A DNA stretch of 64,000 nt from Corylus avellana. Taxonomy: Eukaryota; Streptophyta; Magnoliopsida; Fagales; Betulaceae. This document shows, piece after piece, positions 1 through 12,200 of this stretch; positions within the stretch are counted from its first letter, which is position 1; every line of letters starts with the position of its first letter. A program made the translations under genes and the position numbers. The notes beneath the pieces are model-generated. The model was not told where the DNA came from, made no database searches, and was given only the letters and a program-made list of their open reading frames with translations. The stretch is from assembly GCF_901000735.1 (NCBI RefSeq), contig NC_081548.1, forward strand, positions 12,906,354-12,970,353, in the 5' to 3' direction.

Positions 1-1909
1 TTTTGCTCATGCATGTAAATTGCAGCACAAGCATATGAGCAAGGGATCCCATTCAACTGCCATCTCCTACATGTACACGTGTGATGATCTAACTCGACTA
101 AACGCCGTGCATCGTACACGTGGTCGACCTCGAACTCCAGTTCATTCTGCCACCGACTGATACAATTTCTTGCATCACTTTTTGATCTCTCCAAATTTTT
201 TTTGAATCTTTGGGCATAAAGTGTATTGTGCTGCCCGGACTCCATTTCTTTTTTGCTGGAAGCATGTCATTATCATTCAACGGATTTCTTCAACCATTGT
301 GAGGATCGGCTTACCCCTAGCTTATTTAATCCAAGCATTAAAGCTCTCAGCCAAGTTGTTCAATAGCATATCACTTTTGGATTGGCAGTTGAAAGCATGT
401 CTGGACCATGACGCTTTAGGTACACCGGTCAGGTAAGCGTGTGCTTCTTTATCCATTGACAAAATCTTCTTCATATGGTGCTCAAATGCATAAACATTGG
501 CTGCCCGTGCAGCCCCCCACAGTTCATCTTTGAAAGCTTTTCCCGTATACCCTCGAGCTTTGAAGTTTGCATGTAGGTGCCGAACACAAACACGATGCTC
601 AGCATGTGGCAACACTACATCAACTACAGTTCCAAGGACCTACACACATGAATATAATATGTACATAATAAAATTTTAATTGATCAAAAAGAATATAAGC
701 ATTTTATGACACCAAATACCTTCTATTTGTCAGACATTATAGTCCAACCTAGTCCACCTTCTGAGCCGCATAAATCTTCTAGCAAAATGGTAATAAACCA
801 TTGCCACAACTCTCTAGTCTCGGCCTCAGCAATAACAAATGCTATTGGGAACATGTCGTTGTTTTCATCCTTGCCTGTGGCACACAATAATTGCCCCCAT
901 ATTCCCCCTTTAGATGACAAGCATCTAAACAAATAACTGGTCGACAACCATGCGTGAACCCCTTCTTACACGCATCAAGGCAAATATACATTCTCTGGAA
1001 GAATGCTCCGTCTCTCTGAATAAATGCACTACTACCAGGGTTGGTGCTTTGTACCGCCAAGGCGTACCTCCTTTTGAGGCGATACTGTTTGGAATGGCTC
1101 CCAAAGAGTTGATGCAATGCCTCCTTCTTTGCACTATAGTAACGAGCAATGGGAACATCTATATTAAGGTCTCTCTTCACCCTCTGTTGCAATGCATACG
1201 GGGTCCAGGTGGGATCATCCTTGAAGTCCTTATATGTACGAACCATGTAATCGACATCGCATCAGGTGTTTTAGTACTGATTACCACAAGTATGAGTCCG
1301 GTACAAAGTTTTAATCTGTATACAATTCCTTGTAGCCTCAATAGAGGCGTGAATCCTCCATGCACAATGCGCTTCGCTACATATTGCACTAACTCTACCC
1401 AAGTCATTGTGTTTGTAGTGGTAGTCAAACCCATTCTGCACCGCATACAGTTTAAGTGCCCGCTTGAATGAATATGTATCGGTAAACTGATCCCCTAATC
1501 CAAACTTAACTGGAATTTTCAAGTCATGTTTCTCATTGAACAGCCTATTTTCCACTGTGAGAATCACTGCCCTGCAAACTCGCAAGACCATCACTTTCAT
1601 CCTCGGATTCGTCATCCCCAAACTCAGCTTTTTTACATTTATATTACAGTCAACCTTCTCCCACCAGTTGGACGTTCCAGCCTTTTCTTTATTAACCTCA
1701 TCAACATCGTAGTACAGGTCTTCATCCTCACCATCAGTTGCTTCAAAGTCACGCAACAGCTCCTTTATGACTTCATCGATATCCTGAACAACTTTAGTCT
1801 TCCGTGGCCTACCACATCTTTTGTTGTTTTTAGCTGTTTCTGGCATGGTGTGAACACGGTCATGAGCATTGTCCTCCACACCGACATTACAATTTCCCCA
1901 CACCGACAT
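1..1909 (-). pseudogene. Mutator-like (MULE/MuDR) transposase, decayed, runs off the left edge
   Basis: Reading leftwards from 1909, the translation has a MuDR-type N-terminal DNA-binding region (about 1640-1270), then the MULE transposase core, then a SWIM zinc finger. All three catalytic acidic residues are visible: Asp in CLDACHLKG (923-925), Asp in WTIMSD (729-731) and Glu in NNLAESFN (346-348). The SWIM region (about 3-178) is open in a frame without a start codon and shows FEVDHVYDARRL, then CTC and GIPC; its last ligand appears changed from His to Tyr (CSYA). Breaks: in-frame TAA and TGA near 1255-1273, a one-base frameshift near 890, a TAG just after the second Asp (723-725) and several more stops or frameshifts between 60 and 325. 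A GT-AG intron is likely at 640-719. The family cuts and pastes DNA in the nucleus; this copy is inactive. Confidence 0.9.
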
Positions 1910-2307
1910 TCACATTTTCCTCTTCATCTTGCAATACAGGTTGAACGTATGTTGTTTTTCTTCTTACTCTTCTAACTGATAAAAAAAAAAAGATCAACAA
2001 CCACTACAATTTACCTAAATCCTAAACACAAATAAGCTTAATGCTCAATCAATAAATAAATAAATAAATTTTTTTTAAAAGAATTACCTACTTAAAAGAA
2101 TAAACTTAAAAGAATATAAACACGTGTACCAACCTCAACTGGTGGTCGGTTCCTTGCCTGCTTGCTTTCTTGGAGGTGCACAGTCGCTAGAAGTTCTTTT
2201 CTTTGATGGTGTAAAAGTACGGGTAGCCCTAGTTTTGACTCGTGGGCTTTTAGAAATTTTTGGTTGAGCATTTGCAAAAGGGATTCCATCTTGTCATTCA
2301 TGCAATA

Positions 2308-3170
2308 TGTAACATCCCCAGTCCGTTAAGACTGAGTTTGCCACTTTTCTTCTTTTTCAACAAAAATTCTTGCAAAGATCTATAAGGTCTATCAGAGTAC
2401 TTGATTTTAAAAGATACAATAAATGCGTAAAACATTTTCTTTCAAGAGATTTTATTACAAGCGGAATTAAAAAAAAACATTAGATTTTAGTTGCGGAATA
2501 TCATATCATTACAATAACTTATATGAAAAGACTTTGAAAATTAATAATTATTCCCACCCCATTCCGGCCTCCTATTCCAGCATCCTTTCTACCTGAAAAC
2601 AAGAAATAAAACTGAATGAGCCCAAAGGGGCCCAGCAAGTAAAATCCACAACCATAAATAGTTTTACTCCTTGTTCTCAGTTTTGAAAATCGTTTTCGCA
2701 AATAAATATAATTCTAGCCATAATAATATCTGTATGTACGGTTGCATCTCCCGTAACATATACATACTATTACATCTAGTAATAGATCATCGTTGTAAAT
2801 CATCTTTATAAATCATCATCATAATGCATCATTATAAATAATCTTTGTAAATCATCATAGCATATCATCGTTGAAAATATAGTATCATTTTCTCATAATA
2901 GGGCCCATGTACACTATTACCCCTGTGCACGAGGGTTGCGGGTCCTTGTGACCATGGCACTGAACTGTGGCCACAGCCATGCCCGACCGTCAATTAACTC
3001 TTTCTTGGTGCACTCAACGGTCTAGTTGATGGAATACCACCTTCTGGCATAGCCTCCTTCAGTGGTTTCGCCTCCATCCGAGTATCGGTACCGAACTCTC
3101 ATCTTACTTATCTTGGGGCCAAAAATACTCTCCTCCATACATGTGCCCTCATTTCATAAACATTTATCTC
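2308..3170 (-). repeat. 3' LTR of the CAATA element, cut by gap
   Basis: Nearly identical to 4057-4934 with a handful of substitutions. The copy at 4057 carries one extra 13-base unit in the TAAATCATC array (near 4605). The high similarity suggests a fairly recent insertion. The rest of this LTR should lie in the gap. Confidence 0.9.
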
Positions 3171-3270
3171 NNNNNNNNNNNNNNNNNNNNNNNNNNNNNN
3201 NNNNNNNNNNNNNNNNNNNNNNNNNNNNNNNNNNNNNNNNNNNNNNNNNNNNNNNNNNNNNNNNNNNNNN
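3171..3270. other. Assembly gap, 100 N
   Basis: One hundred N, the conventional size for a gap of unknown length. It falls inside the left LTR of the CAATA element, a typical place for repeats to break an assembly. Confidence 0.98.
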
Positions 3271-4040
3271 AAAATCCTTAAACCACAACTTTATATATCA
3301 AAATATCTTATAGATTCTAGGGTATACCTCATTTGCATTTATCCTTGCAATACTTAGGCATTCACTTCATGCCACTACGTAATTCTTATTCATCAATCCA
3401 TATATTATAACATCAATCATAGTATCATTATTGTCATCGACCAAACCTTAGCCATTACCAAAAACTCATATAAACTCTTATATCATTAATTCAGTTCAAG
3501 AATCATTTCACAACCGACATCCATAAGATCATTCGTTACTAAGTCACTTACACCATTTGTCTCACAACCTAAATCAATAAAACCATTTTGTCACCAAATT
3601 AATTTCACCAATTAGCTCGCAACCCAAATCTATAAAATCATCATACGATTTTTAAATCATGATCAATAATCTTTTCTAAATCCTCGAGACACCTTAAAAT
3701 ATACCCTTATCAATCGATACTCTAGAAAACTGCCGCAAATCCAAATAGGCAGATACTATAGATCACAACCTATCTATAAAATAAAATTCATCTCCGTCAT
3801 TAACATGATCACAATAATAAAATCCTCCAAATTAATCACACTAAGATGATTTTTTTTTTTTTTTTTTTTTTTAACAAAAATTAACCATTAGAAAAATGCT
3901 CATGCATCATTTACTAGAGACCACACAACAATGCACACTCTACTTGGCCGGAATGTGGCTTCTCATTAACCCCCCCAAATTTTTTTTTTGTTTTGTTTTT
4001 TTTTTTTTTTTGAAAAGTCTGCCAGAACCTTATAACCTTT
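3271..4040. other. Interior remnant of the CAATA element, no coding sequence
   Basis: AT-rich sequence with long T runs at 3851-3872 and 3974-4010. I find no open frame, protein motif or structured RNA in either strand. It lies between the gap and the primer-binding site and does not match the LTR, so it is element interior. Confidence 0.6.
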
Positions 4041-4052
4041 GCTCTGATACCA
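4041..4052 (-). promoter_or_regulatory. Primer-binding site, initiator tRNA-Met type
   Basis: The minus strand reads TGGTATCAGAGC four bases beyond the LTR end (...GGATGTTACA, ATTT, site). This is the standard plant complement to the 3' end of initiator tRNA-Met and fixes the direction of the element. Confidence 0.9.
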
Positions 4053-4056
4053 AAAT

Positions 4057-5850
4057 TGTAACATCCCCAGTCCGTTAAGACTGAGTTTGCCACTTTTCTT
4101 CTTTTTCAACAAAAATTCTTGCAAAGATCTATAAGGTCTATCAGAGTACTTGATTTTAAAAGATACAATAAATGCGTAAAACATTTTCTTTCAAGAGATT
4201 TTATTACAAGCGGAATTAAAAAAAAAACATTAGATTTTAGTTGCGGAATATCATATCATTACAATAACTTATATGAAAAGACTTTGAAAATTAATAATTA
4301 TTCCCACCCCATTCCGGCCTCCTATTCCAGCATCCTTTCTACCTGAAAACAAGAAATAAAACTGAATGAGCCCAAAGGGGCCCAGCAAGTAAAATCCACA
4401 ACCATAAATAGTTTTACTCCTTGTTCTCAGTTTTGAAAATCGTTTTTGCAAATAAATATAATTCTAGCCATAATAATATCTGTATGTACGGTTGCATCTC
4501 CCGTAACATATACATACTATTACATCTAGTAATAGATCATCGTTGTAAATCATCTTTATAAATCATCATCATAATGCATCATTATAAATAATCTTTGTAA
4601 ATCATCTCTGTAAATCATCATAGCATATCATCGTTGAAAATATAATATCATTTTCTCATAATAGGGCCCATGTACACTATTACCCCTGTGCACGAGGGTT
4701 GCGGGTCCTTGTGACCATGGCATTGAACTGAGGCCTCAGCCATGCCCGACCGTCAATTAACTCTTTCTTGGTGCACTCAACGGTCTAGTTGATGGAATAC
4801 CACCTTCTGGCATAGCCTCCTTCAGTGGTTTCGCCTCCATCCGAGTATCGGTACTGAACTCTCATCTTATCTTATCTTGGGGCCAAAAATACTCTCCTCC
4901 ATACATGTGCCCTCATTTCATAAACATTTATCTCATCTCTTGTACTTTTCTTTGTACTTTTTTTGATGCATCTTAGGGCAACATGTAGGAGGGTTTATCA
5001 TCTTTTTTCTTTCTTATAATCATCATCATTTCTCAACTTTCTTTTCTCAAAATGGAAACCTTTTCAAATATAAACTTGTTGTACTTAGAAAACGTTTAAA
5101 TAAATAGAAACTTTCTAGATAATTCTTTTAGAAATCCTTCATGCATGCAACATAACTTCATAATACGTAAATAAAATAATCATTTACAATTAAATAAAGA
5201 ATGAATAAATAGCATGACATGAAGTAATTTTAGAAGGGGTAGTGAATTTACTTACCTCTAGACTAAAGCTAAAAGTGGTATGAAGGAATCTAGTTGCTCC
5301 AATATGACTAACACCACTAGTATATCTTTTGAAACTAATTTCTAAAGTCCGCTATCTCTTGTGTTCTTTCTTTCTTGTAGCGCTTGGTCTCGCCCTTTCT
5401 CTCTCTATTCTGAGTAAACACTCTTAGAAAGAAGAAAGACCGAGTAAAAAGTGGAAGAAGGAAGAATATATGCAAGAGATGGGAGAGGAGATGAGTGGTG
5501 AAAATTGTGAAGGAGAAGAGCTCTATTTATAGGAGAAAATCAAACACTATTCTACCTTCAATTTACAATTATACCCTCATTTTACTATTTCACCAACCCT
5601 ATACTATTCCACCAACCCTATACTATTCCACCAACCCTATACTATTCTACCTTCAATTTACAATTATACCCTCATTATATCTTCAATTTACAATTATACC
5701 CTCATTTTACTATTTCACCAATTACCATTCTCTAATTACCACTCTCATAAATTTCACAAGAATTAAAATCCTTAGCTACAATGGATATTAAAATAACATC
5801 ATTATCAAAATAATCTATTTAAATAGCTTTGAAAATTATGGGACTCTACA
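4057..5850 (-). repeat. 5' LTR of the CAATA element (1794 bp)
   Basis: Complete LTR, in element sense starting TGTAGAGTCC and ending GGATGTTACA. It contains a TAAATCATC-type short repeat block (about 4545-4625) and a 19-bp tandem repeat of the form CACCAACCCTATACTATTC repeated three times near 5588-5650, with a second ATTTACAATTATACCCTC repeat beside it (5560-5710). A TATA box is seen at 5523-5531. Confidence 0.9.
5523..5531 (-). promoter_or_regulatory. TATA box of the CAATA-element LTR
   Basis: Minus strand reads TATAAATAG. The tandem repeats at 5560-5710 lie just upstream in element sense, where U3 enhancer repeats often sit. Transcription would run leftwards into the primer site. Confidence 0.55.
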
Positions 5851-5855
5851 CAATA

Positions 5856-6836
5856 CGTGCTCTTTAGTGTGTGGTCCATGCTCTCTTTAAGGTGGTTCAT
5901 GCCCTTATACATGTTTGTTCTTCTATCCAAGGGCAAGACTATGTCTTTCTTTAATCACAATACCAAACTACCACCCCAACCAAGTTGTAATTACTCCCAA
6001 CCCTCTCTATGACCCACAATCTATTGTCAAAGGACAAAACACGACAAACAAAAGGTACTATGGACAAAGTAATTACAACCCAAAAGTTGACAACAACAAT
6101 GGAATAAAGTCAGATTCCATTCCAACCACAACCAATATGGACCACACCCGATGCCAACAATGCAATAAAGTATGTTTTGTAAGATTCCAACACATTATAT
6201 ATTGTATATATAAATCCAACACAGATTCGACAAAAAATTTGGGGATGAGGGTTTCGACAAGCATCTGACAATAGAACAAAAAGCGGAATAAAACTAGAAG
6301 AAAACTGTTCCACACTGTTAGACCAGCACAGACCACAAAAAAGTATAGAAAATTACCTTGGATGGGTTGCTGGGCGGTGGGTCTCAGTTCTAGGTCAGAA
6401 AATGGGTGGACGCCGGACTGCTAGGCTCGACGGTGGATTCTATCGCGCCGGTGGGTCTTCGTTCAGCTGCTGCGTCGGTCGGTGGGTATGCCGGGGATTG
6501 AACATGTCGGTGGTTCGTTTCGTCAGGGAAGAGATATGACTTGGGGGTTATATTTGAAACCCCCAAGTTTCCAAAACTCACCATTTTGGTCACATCCAAA
6601 ACGGTGAGTTTTGGTCCTACGTGTAAACTTGGACACGTGGGATCAACATTTTTTGTCAATCTGGCATTCGTGAAACGCACCGTTTAGAAGGGAATAACGA
6701 CAGTTACAAAAGTCTGACGGCAGGGATTTTTCTGGTATTTTAATTGGCCCAGGGAGTAAATTTTCGAAAGAAAAAAACTTAGGGACTATTTAATTTTGGC
6801 GCGTTGACTTAGGGTTTTATGATATATTTACCCTTA
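5856..6836 (-). other. MULE leader and terminal-repeat region
   Basis: Continuation of the MULE beyond the inserted LTR element. 5856-6360 is AT-rich with no supported gene; the open frames here are short and conflict between strands. 6370-6540 is GC-rich, consistent with a promoter or 5' untranslated region. 6540-6836 holds a short inverted pair around AACTCACCATTTTGG / CCAAAACGGTGAGTTTTGG and the terminal-repeat-like end. Confidence 0.45.
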
Positions 6837-8812
6837 TAATTATAATAATATTTATACATATAACATAATCAATTGATCATTAAATCACAAATTTTTTTTG
6901 AGATAATTAAATCACAATTTGAGTATTAATATATTATCACTATAATTTATATAATTATATCACATGATCAATTGATCATTAAATCATTTGATAATATAAT
7001 AACAAATTATACATATATAATATGACATAACTCATAAGTCATAAGTATGCAAGTTCATACTAATACAATAATCAAGTATCTTGAGACTTAGTTCCAATGT
7101 ATACTCTAAACTTATAAGTCCATATATGTTATAAATTATAATTATACATTATGCATATATGCAATTATGCATATTGAATAATATAAATGTATACGATCAA
7201 TAACAATTCAAATACTTACTAAAGTGAATCTGTAACGCCCCCAAAACATGGAAGGGTTATTGGCAATTGCCTCAGTTAAACCAACTTGTGGCTAAATGAG
7301 GAATCGCCCCTCTAAGCATTTCAGAGTAATGCATTGGAATGTGAAATATAATCTAAGAAGAACTATAAATCATTATGGGACAACTATATTCTTCGAAATT
7401 AAAGACATGGAGCAACTAATAATAATGTAAAACAAACCTGATAGCAGCATGAAGATTCTAAAGCAAGGTCCGTAGTGGCAAACATGCCATTGCTGGGTTC
7501 TAGTGACAAACTTCCTAAAAGGGTAATAACAGCGTAAGTCTAACGACTTAGTAAGTAAACCTCACAATTAGGTATGATTAAGCCCATTTAAGTAGAAATA
7601 AACGTGCAGTTTTAGTAATCATTTGAAAAGAGGTGTTGTCTCCATTAATACACCATAAAAGTATTGTTTGGTTAAAAAAGAGGGTGATGTACTCCCAGCG
7701 GCAATCGCCTAAGTATTTAATGTAGGAAAAACTAATGCTTTATAAGTCATAACTCACATGTATGGTCTACCTAAGATATTACCCCTTCTAAGGAGGGTAG
7801 ACGATGTCCCGAGGGACCTATAATACAATGCCGGTACCCCAGCCATTGCACGGTCTACCGTACATAACATTAGTGGCACGACCAAGTCCGACCTCGGGTG
7901 GCCCACACCACTAATGATGTCCATCCTATAGTGACCATCCATTGGGAATGACTACATTTTGGTCACGAAACCATTGGATCCAAAGCTCACATAACAACAC
8001 ACACATTTGACCATAGAATGAAGTTTATATAGTAAGCCCATGGCCATTATACTATACGTACCGGTGTACCATGTCATACGATGCATCTTGTTATTGAGTT
8101 AATAAAGCAGTTACCAAGTAGATACAAAAATGTAGACATGCTCATATTATACTCGTGGTCAGTCAACTGACATATCTCATATTTTTAAGAAAGTATTCGT
8201 ACGTGTTTACTTACCTCGTATGCTCGCTCGAATCCTTCGACATTGCTAAATCTTACTATAACGGAATATAACACACCGTTATACGTAATACTAGAGGATC
8301 CTCACGAATAAAATACTAGGCCTTCTCTAACCAGAGGCTGGCTAAACTCTAAAATATATGCGAACGAGGGTTAAGGCAAATGCCTGGCTCCTTGGCCATA
8401 CGTCCGGTCAGTGAGTTAGGCAAAATGACAAGGCTTGGACGGTGCTTTAGGGGTACTACCTTATTTCTAGGCTTCTATATCACTTCTAAGGTAGTAAATA
8501 AACTCATGCAACATAAGAGAACTTAACACCCCGAAGTTGAAGAAAGCTTTTGAAAACATTATTGTTTTTGCAAGAAAGGCTTAATAACAACTATTTGGAA
8601 AACTCTCATTTTTAAGCAAGGACAGAAACAATAATGGAAATATAAAATGGGCAGGAGGTTATTTCAAAATTAGGGAGGGACAAGAGCTCCTTCTCACCAA
8701 AAACTCCCTCTCTCTTCACCACTCTCAAGAACACAATCTCTTAAGGTTTTGGCAGCCTAGGGTCATGCCAACAGGTGGAAAATGGCATGTGGGGTGGAAG
8801 GGGATATGGGGA

Positions 8813-8820
8813 TATTTATA
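8813..8820 (-). promoter_or_regulatory. TATA box, left chromovirus-like LTR
   Basis: Minus strand TATAAATA in a C-rich setting (CCCCTATAAATATCCCC). The same box is at 14411-14418 and, in the opposite orientation, at 28199-28206 in the related solo LTR. Confidence 0.6.
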
Positions 8821-8869
8821 GGGGAGGGGTGCTACCAACTCTTCAGAAAAGTAGCAGACATTCGCTAAC

Positions 8870-9110
8870 CCTAGCGTACGTCCAGTACTATTTACACAAT
8901 GGATAAAAGGGTTTAATGCACATTCTGGGTATTCTCCAAGGGTTTTCCAAAAAGCAGCGTACGTCTGGTGTGGTCCCCTAGCGTACGTCTTGTACTATTT
9001 GCAGAGTACGGCGTACTATTGGCAAAGTACGTCCGGTGTGGTCCCTTTGCGTACGTCCTGTACTACAGACAAGAGCATACGTCCGGTTCCCTGGGCGTAC
9101 ATACGGTCAG
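8870..9110 (-). repeat. CGTACG-rich degenerate array upstream of the LTR TATA box
   Basis: At least four intact CGTACG palindromes, mostly within GCGTACGTCC(G/A)GT, and several decayed versions (CATACG, CGTACA, AGTACG) at 20-50 base spacing. In element sense the array lies about 50-300 bases upstream of the TATA box, i.e. in U3. Confidence 0.75.
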
Positions 9111-9291
9111 AAATGGTAGGTTTGGGTTTCACTTCAATGGCTTCATGGCTATGTGTGAGGGCTATGTGTTATGCTCAGATGGCTTTGGGTTTTCTATTTA
9201 TGGCTGATTTAGAAGGCTATTAGCTCATTGAGTAATGGATTTTAAAACTCTTTTTCCTTTTTAAAACAACCTAAAAAGTCAAGGTATTACA

Positions 9292-12200
9292 CTCTCCCCT
9301 TCTTAAAAGAATTTCGTCCTTGAAATTCAGTTTTAGTAATAAACAAGATCCTCCCGGCGGAGAGGGTTTTAAAACCCTTAAAATTTAAGATAGAAGAAAA
9401 CAGTCTTGAAAAGAAACATACGGTTTGAAAAGATCGGTAAGGTGTAGGCATTAAATCAGAGGAAAGAAAGAAAAGAGAAGAAACAGTCGTATACAAATTG
9501 CTATCACCAAGCAAAGCAAAACATCAAACAACTAACCAAGCAAAAGTCTATAGAAATCGTCCTACGACGTCGTCTGCGATCTACTAATCGTTGACTTGGG
9601 GTGCCTTACGTACAAGGGCTCCATCTTCCATGGTTGATGCTCGGGCTCCGAATGCCGTAATCTCTCACGTCAAGCAGGGGTCTCGTTAAGTGACTGTGAA
9701 TCTGCGAGAGTGATCCTGGAATGTCATTTGGAAAGTCGTCGATAGTTTCCCTTGCTCCGAAGTGAAGCTGCATACGGACTATGGAAGTCTATCAGGTGTG
9801 CTGTAGATGTACTCGGGTTCAAGGTCGTTTGCTGGTATAGATGAGGAAGCTCTATTAGCTGTGCATCCTCATGGTACTGCCCTCGATGTTCGTGGCGCTA
9901 GTAGTCGATGGTGCTCCTAGTCGGAAGGCGTAAAGGTAGGGAACCTATCCTACATAACAGCAAAGAGATTCTCGACTAGAAGAACTCAGCTAATCATCTC
10001 GTGGTATACTAGTCAGTCGTCGTGCTAAAGGGAATGCAAGGTCGCGTAAAAACTTCTGAACTACTTCAACGGCAGCTGGCCCACATCGGGCATATCCGTC
10101 TTTCTTTCTACAATGATGCTGTAGCTGTGGTAAAGAGAGTTGTATCGGTGCTCCATTTTGGCGACCCTACAGCGTGTGCGGTTGTAAGAAAACTAGGCGT
10201 CGTCGGTGTCGATGCCTTGGGCAAAACATCCTAAGCAGAGCTGAGAGCTAAAGACTTGTCCGAAACGGCCTCTTCCTCCACCTCCTCCATCTTGAAATCA
10301 GAGTCGGAGTTAGGATCCTGATCCTTCTAGAGCTGGGCTCGGGTCCTACTGAATCGGGTAGGCAGAAGAAGATGAAGTTGCCGCGCTCGCTATTGATCAT
10401 GCCTAAAAGCGTCACTACCAATTCTAAGTGCAACCTTAACAATAACTCACCTAACTATAAAAGTGGTGACCTAGTCTTAGACACAGAAATCCCCCTCAGG
10501 TGTTAGGAAAAATGTAAGGTGGTATCGGAAAACATTGGGATAAAAACATGGTGGGGTTGCAAAAGGTAATCAGATCATTTTAGACTCTTAGGCCAAATAC
10601 GTAAGTTTGACTAGATGAGAGTTGGTGGGTTCCAAACGTCGGGGTTGACTTTAATCTCAAGATTGTCAAAAGGGGTCTTTAATGACAAGGGTGCCCTTAT
10701 GGCGAGAGGTGGGAAATATGGGGCCATCTAGGGATAGGGGCATTTCGGTCAAGAACACCAAAATTGACAAGATATTTGGTTCCTTTGAGTAACCCAAAAT
10801 AATGGTGACTTCAAAATACGAGGGCACCTACGTACTTGATAAGTCATGCAAATTTTAGGTCTAGGCCTTGAGGCCATTTGGTAATTTTGTAATTAAAGAA
10901 TATAGCACCAAAACAAATGGTGTCACCCTTGGGTAGTCTAATACAACGGTGTCCTCAGGATGCGAGGATACTAGGGTGATTATAAAATTTAAGGCTTAGG
11001 TCTTAGGGGTATTTTAGATTTCCAAATTCTGACCAAATACAGAAATTCGTTTGGGTTTAGGTTGATGGCTCAAGGTGTTCGGTACTGCCTTAAGGGCAAG
11101 TCCTCATAGTGGCGACCTAAAGATGCGAGGTTACCAAGGTATGAGAGTTAGAGTTTTAGGGCGAAGGTATTTATGTCATTTCTGGTTCTGGACAAAATGG
11201 CAAAATTCAAATGGCTAGGTTCATAGGTTAGGCTTTAAAAAGGTTTGAGGCTCAATTTAATAGGTAGGCCTGACCCTTTAACAAAATCGGGTCTTCCCCA
11301 AATTAGGCGAAAACTCCCAATTTTAAGAGTAAAGGGTATGTTGGTCATTTCTAGATCCAGGTGAAAAACTCCCGAATCTAGTCAGTCTAGATCGAGCTTC
11401 CAATTAATGGGTTTGGGCTTTCTTGAGATCATGAAAGATGGATTTTTGATTCAGGGCAAAACCCTAAAATCCAACGGCTAGGGTTTAAGGTTGGTCAACG
11501 GTGGAGCGAATGGGTTTTGTCCATAGCGTATTTGGGTTACAACTTATGCATCAATTGCATGGTGGGGTAAAGAAAATACAAGCATTTTGGACTTAGGCAA
11601 AAATCCTCAAGGTTCAAAAAGGGAATGGGTTCTGATTACAACCACAACTATCCTCACACAACAAGTAAACGTCTAGATGCTCAATCCTAACCAATAATCA
11701 AGGAAGGATAAAAACCCAATTCGAAACCCTAAAATCATAAAACTGGAAATTTCAAATTTAAAACGTTTAGAAGCACGTGTTTTGTTTAAAGATGGGATTT
11801 AAAACTCAAGGAGACATGGCTGAAAATTTTCGGGGAGATGTTTGGATTGAGATAAAATGGGAGGAATATGGTTTGAAGAGTGCTCAGTCGTCTTTTAAAA
11901 AGAATGCATAGGGCTCTAGGCGAATGCTTGGACTGAGGCCCAAAAATGTGTGTATATATATATATTTTAAACCAACAGTTCAGAGGCCAGGTATTTCCTT
12001 AAAACAGTTGGGGTATCGAAACAAGGCTAGTTGAGATTGATAAGAAAATCGATTTTTGTTAAACACGAGGTACGAGTGAAATTCATTTTCTTTTTGAAAT
12101 TCATTTTGGAAAACACATGAGCATCTATTGTAAAACGTACAACTAAGTACGGTGCATAGTCTAACCATTGTACTGCTAAGTACAACGCGTAGTCTAACTT

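Larger units (their letters stand above)
2308..5850 (-). mobile_element. LTR retrotransposon, non-autonomous as assembled, TSD CAATA
   Basis: Two direct copies of one LTR start with TGTAACATCC at 2308 and 4057, and the right copy ends in CTCTACA at 5850. The five bases CAATA stand immediately left (2303-2307) and right (5851-5855), a normal 5-bp target duplication. The primer site next to the right copy is complementary to initiator tRNA-Met, so the element points left. The left LTR runs into a 100-N gap, so part of it and possibly much of the interior is missing. What remains inside (3271-4040) has no recognisable gag or pol. The target is the leader of the MULE. Confidence 0.9.
1..6836 (-). 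mobile_element. Autonomous-type MULE, 5' end near 6836, interrupted by an LTR retrotransposon
   Basis: The sequence left of about 6836 reads, on the minus strand, AGGGTAAATATATCAT followed by a terminal-repeat-like stretch (CCCTAAGTCAACGCGCC, then AGTCCCTAAG) of the style that begins many plant MULEs. About 400 bases of GC-rich leader follow (6370-6700). The leader is cut by the LTR element at 2308-5850 and resumes at 2302 before the transposase. To the right of 6836 the sequence belongs to a hAT element, so the MULE appears to have jumped into it. The other MULE end lies outside the window, so the 9-bp target duplication cannot be tested. Seen: the junction and the transposase. Inferred: the exact end. 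Confidence 0.6.
7231..9291 (-). repeat. 3' LTR of the chromovirus-like element
   Basis: Starts TGTAACGCCC and ends GTATTACA on the plus strand (2061 bp). Clearly homologous to 12798-14894 with many substitutions and small indels, so the insertion is old. Carries a TATA box (8813-8820) and a CGTACG-rich array (8870-9110). Confidence 0.88.

Noticed and set aside
950..1471. 173-residue plus-strand open frame
   Set aside because: It lies opposite the MULE transposase, whose domains are clear on the minus strand; a shadow.
3062..3313. 83-residue plus-strand open frame
   Set aside because: It runs through 100 N and consists of LTR sequence on its coding side.
8968..9223. Plus-strand open frames of 77-79 residues
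   Set aside because: They arise from the CGTACG repeat array inside an LTR and have no protein-like features.
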